This document shows, in pieces, positions 16,901 through 23,712 of a stretch of DNA of 34,576 nucleotides. How positions within the stretch are numbered: position 1 is the first letter of the stretch; every line of letters begins with the position of its first letter. The notes under the pieces are model-generated. The model was not told the origin of the DNA and ran no database searches. It worked only from the letters and a program-made list of their open reading frames with translations. The stretch comes from JALHNI01 sp031367405 (lineage in GTDB: Bacteria; Acidobacteriota; Terriglobia; Bryobacterales; Bryobacteraceae). The translations under genes were made by a program, and so were the position numbers. The stretch spans positions 1 to 34,576 of the forward strand of contig JANLPT010000320.1 of the NCBI GenBank assembly GCA_031367405.1, written 5' to 3'.

Positions 16901-16940
16901 ACTAGTAGGTAGCCGGGCGCATGCGCCCGGAATCACTAGT
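16901..16940. repeat. 18-bp perfect palindrome framed by two ACTAGT sites
   Basis: Self-complementary CCGGGCGCATGCGCCCGG at 16913-16930, flanked by ACTAGT at 16901-16906 and 16935-16940. It lies between the divergent small gene (ATG at 16900) and the bacilliredoxin gene (ATG at 16955). It could be a dyad operator for both genes or a REP-like element. Confidence 0.75.
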
Positions 16941-16954
16941 GTAGGGGAATCACC

Positions 16955-17386
16955 ATGGCTTATCCAGAGATGTTGATCGCCGCCATGCGGCAGGATTTGA
17001 CGAAGTACGGCGTGGAAGAGGCGCGAACGCCGTCCGAAGTGGACGCGGCGCTCGGCCCCAACAGCGGCACCGTGCTGATGGTGGTGAACTCGGTTTGCGG
17101 TTGCGCGGCCGGCAAAGCGCGCCCCGCCGTAGGCATGGCCCTGCTGGGGACTCATAAGCCCACCAAGACCGTCACCGTCTTCGCGGGCGGCGACGTAGAG
17201 GCCACCGATCATTTGCGGGATCAACACCTCGGCCAGTTTCCGCCTTCGTCGCCGTCGATGGCGATTTTTCAGGACGGCAAACCGGTTTATTACATGCACC
17301 GGCATGACATCGAACGCCGTCAAGCCCCGGAAATTGCGCAGTTGCTTGCTGAGGCTCTCACCCGGTTGGCTCCCACCCACCAGTAA
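16955..17386 (+). CDS. BrxA/BrxB family bacilliredoxin (YphP/YqiW-like)
   Basis: 143 aa thioredoxin-fold protein, full family length. Begins AYPEMLIAAMRQDL as in BrxA/BrxB, with the CGC redox motif at C48-G49-C50 inside VNSVCGCAAGKARP and later FPPSSPSMA and HRHDIERR, all diagnostic. In Firmicutes these proteins remove bacillithiol from S-bacillithiolated proteins; in Acidobacteria the partner thiol is not established here. AGGGGA about 6 nt upstream is a good ribosome-binding site. The TAA overlaps the thiG ATG by one base (TAATG). Confidence 0.94.
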   Translation: MAYPEMLIAAMRQDLTKYGVEEARTPSEVDAALGPNSGTVLMVVNSVCGCAAGKARPAVGMALLGTHKPTKTVTVFAGGDVEATDHLRDQHLGQFPPSSPSMAIFQDGKPVYYMHRHDIERRQAPEIAQLLAEALTRLAPTHQ

Positions 17387-18168
17387 TGGAAGACGTTTTT
17401 CGCATAGCGGACCGGACCTTCCGGTCCCGTCTGATGATCGGCACCGGCAAATACCGGAGCTTTGCCGAGATGGCGCTTTGCCATGCGGCGAGCGGTGCCG
17501 AAGTGGTCACCGTGGCCGTGCGCCGCGTCAATCTGAGCGACAAGAGCCAGGAGAGCCTGCTCGACTATATTGACCGGGAAAAGTATTTCATCCTACCCAA
17601 TACCGCCGCTTGCTACACGGCCGGCGATGCGATCCGGACGGCGCGATTGGGCCGCGAAGTGGGGCTTTCCCATTGGGTGAAACTCGAGGTGATCGGCGAT
17701 CCGGAGACCTTGTTTCCTGACAATGCCGGATTGCTTGAGGCGACCACAGTACTAGCCAAAGAGGGCTTCGTGGTGCTACCCTACACGACCGACGACCTGA
17801 TCAATGCGCGGCGTTTGATCGACGCGGGCGCGGCGGCGGTAATGCCGCTGGGGGCACCGATCGGGTCAGGCTTGGGCATCCAGAATGTCACCAATCTGCG
17901 GATTCTGCGCGAGAAGATCCACACGGTGCCGCTGATTGTCGACGCCGGTGTCGGCACGGCTTCCGATGCCGCGTTGGCCATGGAATTGGGCTACGATGGC
18001 GTGCTGATGAACACGGCAGTCGCCGAGGCTGCGGACGCCGCGAAGATGGCCGAAGCGATGAAGTACGCTGTGGCCGCGGGCCGTCTGGCATATCTGGCCG
18101 GCCGGATGCCGAAGCGGCTGTACGCTTCGGCGAGTTCGCCGCTGGGGGGCGTGGTGGGCTCTACGTGA
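17386..18168 (+). CDS. thiG: Thiazole synthase
   Basis: 260 aa TIM-barrel enzyme forming the thiazole phosphate moiety of thiamine from deoxyxylulose-5-phosphate, ThiS-thiocarboxylate and dehydroglycine. Motifs: RLMIGTGKY (15-23), GAEVVTVAVRRVN (37-49), KLEVIGD with Schiff-base lysine K99, PIGSGLGIQN (about 165) and VDAGVGTASDAA (about 185-196). ATG overlaps the bacilliredoxin stop. No thiS, thiF or thiO is in the window and no TPP riboswitch is visible upstream. The 3' end overlaps the convergent DinB gene by 8 bp. Confidence 0.97.
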   Translation: MEDVFRIADRTFRSRLMIGTGKYRSFAEMALCHAASGAEVVTVAVRRVNLSDKSQESLLDYIDREKYFILPNTAACYTAGDAIRTARLGREVGLSHWVKLEVIGDPETLFPDNAGLLEATTVLAKEGFVVLPYTTDDLINARRLIDAGAAAVMPLGAPIGSGLGIQNVTNLRILREKIHTVPLIVDAGVGTASDAALAMELGYDGVLMNTAVAEAADAAKMAEAMKYAVAAGRLAYLAGRMPKRLYASASSPLGGVVGST

Positions 18169-18652
18169 AGCGAGAGCTTAGTTTGGCTGTTAAAATCGCT
18201 TGCCCCAGATGACGCTGGGAGTGTTCAGACATATGGATGATCAATCCGCCGACCGTGGTGGGTAGCTGCTGGCGGCCGACGTAGCGTGGGTCGGAGTAAG
18301 TGCTGGGGTGAATGTCGCGCACCAGAATTTCCGTCGCGACGAATTCAGTGTCCATGGCACCGAGTAACTCGGTCAACGAAGGCCCGGGCGTTTTCTCAGC
18401 CTTCAAGCGCGCCAGTTGCCAGGCCGTCAGTTGTTCGCCGCGCAAGTAAGTGGTGAGCCGGTTGACGCTGCCGGCAATGTGCGCCAAATGGAAACCGGCG
18501 GCGGCGAGCGGAGGGTGCGGGCTCCAGATACCGGTCAACCCGAGGGTGTGGAGAGCAATCTCTTCACGGCACTGCTCGAAAGTGTAGACGAGGTGCGCGG
18601 CAACGGGGTGGAGGCCAGGGATGGTTCCTCTTAACCAGGGTTCGGTGAGCAT
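18161..18652 (-). CDS. DinB-superfamily protein (putative metal-dependent four-helix protein)
   Basis: 163 aa from the ATG at 18652; an upstream in-frame ATG (18673) is possible. Pattern of a DinB/YfiT-type four-helix bundle: HPVAAHLVYTFEQCREEI (helix 1), AAGFHLAHIAGSVNRLTTYL (helix 2 with a metal-ligand-like His) and GGLIIHMSEHSQRHLGQAI (final helix with the HxxxH ligand pair). Members act as thiol S-transferases or are stress-induced with unknown substrates. AGGAG sits one base before the 18652 ATG, which is too close for a normal ribosome site, so the start is uncertain. Confidence 0.85.
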   Translation of the reverse strand: MLTEPWLRGTIPGLHPVAAHLVYTFEQCREEIALHTLGLTGIWSPHPPLAAAGFHLAHIAGSVNRLTTYLRGEQLTAWQLARLKAEKTPGPSLTELLGAMDTEFVATEILVRDIHPSTYSDPRYVGRQQLPTTVGGLIIHMSEHSQRHLGQAILTAKLSSRFT

Positions 18653-18672
18653 GCTCCTAGTATATCGTTTCA

Positions 18673-18771
18673 TCAAAACATAAGCTCATCGAGGGCGTCG
18701 AATTTCCCCCAACGATGCACAACGGGGGTGGCATTGATCTGCGCGATTCCCGCCAGAATGCGGGGAGTGTC
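18673..18771 (-). pseudogene. 3' remnant of an unidentified gene upstream of the DinB gene
   Basis: An open stretch of about 32 codons with protein-like composition (RILAGIAQINATPVVH, WGKFDALDELMF) ending in TGA at 18675-18673, directly overlapping the first possible ATG of the DinB gene. It has an in-frame stop at its 5' side and no start of its own, so it looks like the C-terminal remnant of a gene truncated where the accessory island begins. Family not recognised. Confidence 0.4.
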
Positions 18772-18780
18772 TCAAAGTCG

Positions 18781-18810
18781 TTGACACGCACCGGGGCGAC
18801 GTAAGTGTAA
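18781..18810 (+). promoter_or_regulatory. Candidate promoter for the 18813 gene
   Basis: Consensus -35 TTGACA at 18781-18786; a weak -10 such as GTGTAA (18805-18810) lies 18 nt downstream. The start ATG at 18813 follows immediately, which would give an almost leaderless transcript. No Shine-Dalgarno is visible. Confidence 0.35.
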
Positions 18811-18812
18811 AA

Positions 18813-19370
18813 ATGACCGAAGGCCTATCTTTCCCAAAAACTCTCGATGTCAAAGTTGCCAATGAGACCGAGTGGAAGCCTTGGTTCTGGTCTGAGGCTG
18901 GAGGCGCATTTGCAGCGTTGGCCTTTTCTATCGTCACCTTCGGCGTCGTGGTCTACCAAGGCTATCGTCAAACAAGCCTACTCAGCCAGCAGAATCAGAT
19001 CCAACTTGATATGGCCGTATGGCAAAAGGCTCAAGGCGTAAGTCAAGATGCACTTCAGAAGCAGATTCAGAAGTCACAAGAAGACCGAAAAGAGATCGAG
19101 TTCTTCAATGTTGTATCAGAGCGTCACGTGCAGACACACTCGGGGACGTTCCAGCACTATTATTCAGAGGAAGACTACCGGCGGTGGTACGGAGCATTTC
19201 TGGATGCATGCGAGTATTTTCTGTTCCTCTGTGAAGGGAACCTCATAAAGTCTCCTGACCTTAGACAATACATCGACCGTTTTAGACCTCGAGCGAAAGA
19301 AGCGTCATACTATCTGTTGACCCACAGTCATCCACATTACTCGAAGAGGGTAAAGGTGTGGCTCGGTTAG
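18813..19370 (+). CDS. Membrane-anchored coiled-coil protein of unknown function
   Basis: 185 aa. Short cytoplasmic N-terminus (about 30 aa), one transmembrane helix (AFAALAFSIVTFGVVVYQGY, about 32-51), then a Gln/Lys-rich coiled coil (SQQNQIQLDMAVWQ, ALQKQIQKSQEDRKE, about 58-95) and an aromatic-rich C-terminal domain (HYYSEEDYRRWYGAF, CEYFLFLCEGN, YYLLTHSHPHY). Codon use is clearly more AT-rich than the neighbours, suggesting recent acquisition. It lies at the left edge of a decayed island. Architecture recalls the gene at 25222-25707. No catalytic motif recognised. Confidence 0.78.
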   Translation: MTEGLSFPKTLDVKVANETEWKPWFWSEAGGAFAALAFSIVTFGVVVYQGYRQTSLLSQQNQIQLDMAVWQKAQGVSQDALQKQIQKSQEDRKEIEFFNVVSERHVQTHSGTFQHYYSEEDYRRWYGAFLDACEYFLFLCEGNLIKSPDLRQYIDRFRPRAKEASYYLLTHSHPHYSKRVKVWLG

Positions 19371-19771
19371 GCATGTCTTTCCCGGCGGCGATGTGGTAAA
19401 AAGCGCGAAGGTGGACAGTCTGGTGCACCTTCGAAGGCGCGCTTCATTTAACCGCTGATGAGGGTGGTAATTCGGGGCCATCCACTTGGAGTGGGGCACC
19501 TTTTTGAGACCAGGAAATGGGTGACAAAATAAGTTAAAGGGAGCCCTGAATGGGAAGTCGTGGCACCTCCGAGCATCCCCGACTTATCCCTAACCCATTC
19601 AATCAACACCGTTTCTTTCTAAAATTATGCGGCGAGCCTCGATCTCGACGCATTTCTACCATCCAAAATCCTCACCTAAACTGCTCAGGAAAACCTTGCT
19701 TCCGCCGTTCGCGCTAAGGGGCGCGCAACGGTTAATTGGCGTGTACTTCCTCGAATAACATCGTGATTTCG
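19371..19771. other. Gene-less stretch of decayed DNA
   Basis: No credible gene on either strand. It contains a perfect 8-bp hairpin just after the 18813 gene (CGAAGGTG at 19406-19413 with CACCTTCG at 19426-19433, 12-nt loop), which may act as a terminator although it lacks a strong T-run. A segment around 19498-19560 (ACCTTTTTGAGACCAGG) looks like the outside of an insertion sequence, but no terminal repeat could be paired with it. Confidence 0.5.
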
Positions 19772-19846
19772 ATGAAGCCGATTCACGTCACTGTGCGGCC
19801 GATCGGCAACGCTCAAGGCGTGATAGCGAGGCCGGTGCGGAGATGA
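19772..19846 (+). pseudogene. Fragment of an AbrB/MazE-like antitoxin
   Basis: 24 codons from ATG: MKPIHVTVRPIGNAQGVIA then a stop. The pattern MKxxVxVRxIGNSxGVxIPK is the N-terminal swapped-hairpin DNA-binding motif of MazE/AbrB-type antitoxins. Here the usual IPK is altered (IAR) and the frame ends early; no continuing homologous frame or toxin gene is found downstream. Judged a relic. Confidence 0.5.
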
Positions 19847-19923
19847 CCATCGGGGCAACGGGGCCACGCCGGTGGACGACCACGATCTCAACCAAGAAGG
19901 CATCCGTCTTTCCTCGAAAAGGT

Positions 19924-19963
19924 CGCTGAAGGGTCAGACTGGCCGCTGAAGGGTCAGACTGGT
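19924..19963. repeat. 20-bp tandem duplication
   Basis: The unit CGCTGAAGGGTCAGACTGG plus one base occurs twice head-to-tail (19 of 20 identical). It lies in the non-coding part of the decayed island. Confidence 0.85.
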
Positions 19964-20104
19964 ATGAGCCCTCTGCTCCTGCGAAGGTGCCAGAATTTAC
20001 CGCCCGATGGGGGCATTCAGCTGTTTCTCGCAGAGTTTCTTCTGCATTCCTGTGAGAACCGGTGGGATGGATTGCTTACTCGAGCCCTTCCGCATTTCGA
20101 AGCG

Positions 20105-20144
20105 CTTGCCAGTTGCGGTGGACTCTTGCCAGTTGCGGTGGACT
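20105..20144. repeat. Second 20-bp tandem duplication
   Basis: CTTGCCAGTTGCGGTGGACT occurs twice with no mismatch, followed by a partial third copy (CTCGCCAG). It lies downstream of the broken higA gene, 142 bp after the other 20-bp duplication. Confidence 0.9.
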
Positions 20145-20209
20145 CTCGCCAGCGTGTCCCGGATTCCCCCTTCCTGCTCGCCGCTAGGCAATCTGCAATC
20201 GCCGCAATT

Positions 20210-20469
20210 TCAAATTCTGGGCTTAATCTGCGTAAGCTCATATTGCGCTTGCTCTGTGCCAACCAGCTTTCCGCGCTGCCGCCGAACACCTGCTCCAGCC
20301 GCACAGCCATTTCCGGCGAAATGCCGCGCTTCCCGTTCACCAGTTCGGAAAGCGTCGAGCGCGTCACATGTAACGCGGCGGCATCGGTAATCGTCAAGCC
20401 CAGAGGCTTGATACAGTCATGTAGCACCACGTTGCCGGGATGCGAGGGGTTCTTCATACGCAGGGTCAA
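20210..20469 (-). pseudogene. higA: higA antitoxin gene, frameshifted near its 3' end
   Basis: The N-terminal 70 codons are a good HigA-type XRE antitoxin: MKNPSHPGNVVLHDCI, LGLTITDAAALHVTRSTLS (helix-turn-helix), ELVNGKRGISPEMAVRLE, FGGSAESWL. After SAESWL the annotated frame becomes nonsense, while another frame continues the family pattern (TEQAQYELTQIKPRI then stop at 20212-20210); a single missing base near 20258-20262 explains this. Without correction the frame runs on to 20017 with an unrelated tail. AGGAGG is followed 4 nt later by a TTG (20469), a likely start; the in-frame ATG is at 20457. Confidence 0.75.
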
Positions 20470-20477
20470 TTCTCCTC

Positions 20478-20540
20478 CTAGTGGTAGTCCAGGTAATCCA
20501 CGTCATGCGCCTCACCATCGGCGAAGCGAAAAATAACGCG
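20478..20540 (-). pseudogene. higB: C-terminal stub of a higB toxin
   Basis: Immediately upstream of higA on the same strand, 20 codons read RVIFRFADGEAHDVDYLDYH followed by TAG. This matches the C-terminus of RelE/HigB-type toxins (xxFRFxDGDAxDVxxxDYH). The rest of the toxin is missing: the sequence switches to an IS630-type transposase fragment on the other strand at about 20540. Confidence 0.65.
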
Positions 20541-20543
20541 TCC

Positions 20544-20690
20544 GAGTTTGTCTTCACGCCGACACACGGCTCATGGCTCAACATGGTCGAAACCATGTTC
20601 AGCAAAATGGCGCGCAGCATGCTGCGCGGTATCCGCGTCGCCAGCAAACAGGAATTGATTGATAGCATCCACCTTTACTTCGCCGTGGTC
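20544..20690 (+). mobile_element. IS630-family transposase C-terminal fragment
   Basis: About 49 codons encode EFVFTPTHGSWLNMVE, FSKMARSMLRGIRVASKQEL and IDSIHLYF, which is the conserved C-terminal block of IS630/Tc1-mariner-type DDE transposases, including the last catalytic Glu after SWLNMV. The upstream catalytic parts and the terminal repeats are absent, and after LYF the reading departs from the family. It cuts the higB gene, so it is a relic of an insertion. Confidence 0.8.
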
Positions 20691-20815
20691 ATACAAAATG
20701 GACCAAATTATCATTGTAGAGCTTTCAATAGAATGCGTATCTAGTGTCTGACTTTTCCCCGATCCCCATCAAACGTCCATAAAATCGCACCGGCTCTTCG
20801 TGAAACACTGGGGGA

Positions 20816-21274
20816 ATGAAACACCAATCATTCACCAGGCGAGCCATCTTGTTGGTTTCGGCTGGCGCGACGGTGGCGAGCCCCGCGAAGGCGGGTGCGG
20901 AAGCCCTGCCAAAATCGGCCTTAATGCAGCCCTCCGATCTGGTGCCGCTCCTCGGCAAAAAGCCGATGGTGATCTGCGTAGCCTTCCCGTTTCTCTATCG
21001 CGCGGCGCACATCGAAGGAGCCGTGTATGGTGGCGCGGGCTCGAAGCCCGAAGGCTTAGCCACGCTCGCCGCTCTGGTGAAAGACATGGCTAAGGACAAG
21101 GAGATCGTCCTTTATTGCGGCTGCTGCCCATGGGATCACTGCCCCAACATGGAGCCCGCCTTCAACCGGCTAAAGAGCCTTGGCTTTACACGAGTGAAAG
21201 CCCTCGTAATCGCCACCAACTTACACACAGACTGGATCACCAAAGGCTATCCGGTCACCAAGCCCAAGGCTTAG
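20816..21274 (+). CDS. Exported rhodanese-like domain protein
   Basis: 152 aa. Twin-arginine leader TRRAILLVSAGATVASPAKAGA (residues 7-28, read in two parts) then one rhodanese-like domain: AAHIEGAVYGG, LVKDMAKDKEIVLYCGCCPW and ALVIATNLHTDWITKGYPV. The active loop carries an unusual Cys-rich sequence CGCCPWDHCPN instead of the common CxxGxR; the first Cys aligns with the catalytic position. Probably a periplasmic sulfur-transfer or redox/thiol protein. First intact gene after the decayed island. Confidence 0.87.
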   Translation: MKHQSFTRRAILLVSAGATVASPAKAGAEALPKSALMQPSDLVPLLGKKPMVICVAFPFLYRAAHIEGAVYGGAGSKPEGLATLAALVKDMAKDKEIVLYCGCCPWDHCPNMEPAFNRLKSLGFTRVKALVIATNLHTDWITKGYPVTKPKA

Positions 21275-21301
21275 GTTTGCCGGTCTGTCATCATCGGCGC
21301 C

Positions 21302-21543
21302 ATGAGCGCTCTTCTCGCCGTCATGCTGGCCGCCGCCGAAATTCAGGGTTACGTTTCCGATGAGCGTGCGGTTGGAAAAACCCGTCCGGGCAAGGAAGCC
21401 CATAACTGCGCTAAGAGATGCGTCGATGCCGGATGGCCGTCTTCAAGATTGACCGTGCGAGTGAAGCAGTTCCGCCAGTCGCCGGTTCCGGCTCAGCCCT
21501 AAAGCGCATCGGGCAAACTGTCGATTCCACCAGGAGATGGTAG
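21302..21543 (+). pseudogene. Small exported protein gene with a frameshift
   Basis: Begins MSALLAVMLAAAEIQGYVSD, a signal peptide followed by the GYVSDExC-like start of small exported proteins often seen in Acidobacteria; KEAHNCAKRCVDAGWP fits the Cys-pair segment. Directly after GWP the expected continuation (VFKIDRASEA) is found in another frame (from 21439) and runs to TAG at 21541-21543, so one base appears to be missing at about 21438. The second half overlaps the start of the glycosyltransferase gene. Confidence 0.5.
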
Positions 21544-23045
21544 CGACCTCCCATGCCCTAAACGTTCCCGATACGCGAGTGCCCGTCCGCGCGGCCAAAG
21601 TGCTGCGCTCGATGCTGATCGTTCTTTCCGTCGCCGCTTCACTCGCCTTCGCCGCCCATTTTGCGCTGGCGATGTGGGCCAAAAACGAATTTACCCAGCC
21701 CGAATCGATTGTCGTCGGGCAAGTGCGCATGCTCAACCAGGGCGGCCATCTGTACCAATCGCTGCGCGACTATCCGTACACCGTCAACGCCTACATGCCC
21801 GTAGGCTACGGCCTCCAGTCGGCTCTGCAGAAGCTGGGCTTTTCGCCGTATCAGGCGGGACGGCTCATCAGCCTTGCCGCACTGCTGGCGCTCACCTGGC
21901 TGGTCTACCGGATTCTGTGGCTCTATTCGAGCGATCGCCGCTGCGCTTGGCTCGGCGCGGCGCTTTGCGGCTGCACATCGGGGCTACCGTTCTGGGGCAC
22001 CGTCGGGCAGATGGACATGCTGGCCATTACCCTTGCGCTCGCCGCGTTCCATCAGTTTTCGCGCTGTTGGATGCTCCGCACGCCGACCCTGTTTTGGGCG
22101 ATGCTGCTGACGGTGTTGGCGGTGTTTACCAAACAGACCGTGCTCGCCGCCCCCGCCGCCATCCTGGTCGCGTTATGGATGCGCGACAGAAGGCCGGCGC
22201 TGCGTTTCGCCATTATTACCGGTGCCGTCAGTGCCGCACTGGTGCTGGTGGTGAACATCGTCACAAGCGGCAGCTTCCTGGCCAATACGCTTTACGCTAA
22301 CTTGAACCCGTTTGCCTGGGAAAAGATCGAACAGCATGGCAGCTTTTGGCTGATCGCGTCGGCCCAACTGGCCGTGATCGCGGGCGTCGGCGCGCGCGAA
22401 CTTTGGCGGCGCGATACACGGCCGGTGGTGATTTATCTCGGGCTCACGTTCCTGGTGCTGATCCTCACCGCAGGCAAGGTCGGTTCCGATTCGAATTATC
22501 AATTGGAGAGCACCGTGTTGCTGGTGATCGCCGCGTGCCTGTCTCTGCATGCCCTCGGATTCTTTAACCTGGTCTTCACCGGCAGTAAAAGCCGGGTGAC
22601 GCTGCTGCTGATGCCGTTGCTGATTCATGCGTTGCTGAACGTCAGGCTCGAAGGGGCGAACCTGATTGGCCGCTACGCGAAAGAGCTTCACTTTCGCGAA
22701 CAGACGACGGCGCTCGCCGGCCAGGTGGAGCAGGGCCGCGTCTTGTCGGCCGACACCAACGCCCTAATTCATTTGGGACGGCCGATCGAGGTGGAGCCTC
22801 TGATTTATCGCCTGCTGGTGGAAGCCGGCCGCATTGACCCCACGCGTGTAACGGGTGACTTATCGGCACGCCAGTTCGCGGCGGTGATCCTCTATCACGA
22901 TCTGAACGAAGCGGCGGCCTTGCATGCCGAAATTCCGACGTTACCCGCCGCGCAGTTAGCCGAGATGCGGCAGCATTACCGGCGCGTGGCGCATATCCCC
23001 GGCCCCTACCTGGGCGGCCTCTACCTCTACAAACCAAAATTATGA
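21537..23045 (+). CDS. Polytopic membrane glycosyltransferase (GT39/ArnT/PMT-like)
   Basis: 502 aa with about ten predicted transmembrane helices between residues 25 and 370 and a soluble C-terminal part. The first extracytoplasmic loop has ESIVVGQVRMLNQGG and DYPYTVNAYMPVGYG, resembling the catalytic loop of GT-C lipid-linked sugar transferases. FWGTVGQMDML and VFTKQTVLAAP are further GT-C-like blocks. ATG start has AGGAG directly adjacent, which is close; an internal ATG at residue 26 is possible. Its end overlaps the methyltransferase ATG (ATGA). Probably transfers a polyprenyl-phosphate-linked sugar in the envelope. Confidence 0.85.
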   Translation: MVATSHALNVPDTRVPVRAAKVLRSMLIVLSVAASLAFAAHFALAMWAKNEFTQPESIVVGQVRMLNQGGHLYQSLRDYPYTVNAYMPVGYGLQSALQKLGFSPYQAGRLISLAALLALTWLVYRILWLYSSDRRCAWLGAALCGCTSGLPFWGTVGQMDMLAITLALAAFHQFSRCWMLRTPTLFWAMLLTVLAVFTKQTVLAAPAAILVALWMRDRRPALRFAIITGAVSAALVLVVNIVTSGSFLANTLYANLNPFAWEKIEQHGSFWLIASAQLAVIAGVGARELWRRDTRPVVIYLGLTFLVLILTAGKVGSDSNYQLESTVLLVIAACLSLHALGFFNLVFTGSKSRVTLLLMPLLIHALLNVRLEGANLIGRYAKELHFREQTTALAGQVEQGRVLSADTNALIHLGRPIEVEPLIYRLLVEAGRIDPTRVTGDLSARQFAAVILYHDLNEAAALHAEIPTLPAAQLAEMRQHYRRVAHIPGPYLGGLYLYKPKL

Positions 23046-23710
23046 GCGCGCCCGCCATCACCTATCACGAGATTCGCTTTCCGCACGATCCGCGCCGCGC
23101 CGTCGTCTGGCGCGCCATCGCCGGCTACGTCCAGCGTTGGGTAAACCAGGACGACGCGTTGCTGGAATGGGGTGCCGGATACGGCGAGTTCTCCGCAGCG
23201 GTCCAAGCCAAACGCAAGTGGGCGTTGGACATCAACCCGGCCCTAGTGAGCCATTGGGGAGCGGGCGTCGCGCCGCTGATCCAATCGGCCTTGGAGCCGT
23301 TGCCGCTAACCTCGGGCTCACTAGGGACGGCGCTGGCGTCGAACTTTTTCGAGCACTTCACGCTGGAACAAGGTGAACAGATCTTGCGTGAGACCTGGCG
23401 CATACTGCGCGTGGGCGGACGGCTGATCGTGGTGCAGCCGAACTTTCGTCTCGAACCGCGCCGTTACTTTGACGATTACACCCATCGCACCGCCTACACC
23501 GACAACGGCTTTTGCGACTTCTTGCGGGCGAACGGCTTTCGCGTCGTCCACGTGGAGCCGCGCTTCACGCCTTTCAGCATGAAGTCGCGTCTGCCTACCG
23601 CAGGTTGGTTGATCAGGCTGTATCTCGCCTTGCCTTGGCGACCGTTCGCCGGACAATTTCTTGTGGTGGCCGAAAAGGTTTCCGGCGCAACCGCCGATCA
23701 ACAAACATAG
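23042..23710 (+). CDS. Class I SAM-dependent methyltransferase
   Basis: 222 aa Rossmann methyltransferase. Motif I LLEWGAGYGEF (about 40-50), ALDINP acidic end of strand 2 (about 61-66), NFFEHFTLEQGEQIL (post-II, about 101-115) and ILRVGGRLIVVQPN (motif III). The wording matches Methyltransf_11 proteins found in glycan clusters. ATG overlaps the upstream glycosyltransferase stop and the gene ends 2 bp before the next ATG, so it belongs to a three-gene glycan operon. Likely modifies a sugar or lipid-linked glycan; substrate unknown. Confidence 0.9.
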   Translation: MSAPAITYHEIRFPHDPRRAVVWRAIAGYVQRWVNQDDALLEWGAGYGEFSAAVQAKRKWALDINPALVSHWGAGVAPLIQSALEPLPLTSGSLGTALASNFFEHFTLEQGEQILRETWRILRVGGRLIVVQPNFRLEPRRYFDDYTHRTAYTDNGFCDFLRANGFRVVHVEPRFTPFSMKSRLPTAGWLIRLYLALPWRPFAGQFLVVAEKVSGATADQQT

Positions 23711-23712
23711 GC

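Noticed and set aside
16605..16954. TPP riboswitch upstream of brx-thiG
   Set aside because: No conserved CUGAGA/GGRGAA-like THI-box elements are visible; the interval is filled by a small gene and a palindrome.
16901..17380. N-terminal extension of the small acidic protein
   Set aside because: Antisense to bacilliredoxin, with low-complexity Arg/His content; only the last 55 codons are protein-like.
19400..20160. CRISPR-like array from the repeated 20-bp units
   Set aside because: Only two direct copies of each of two different units, with no spacers between copies and no cas genes.
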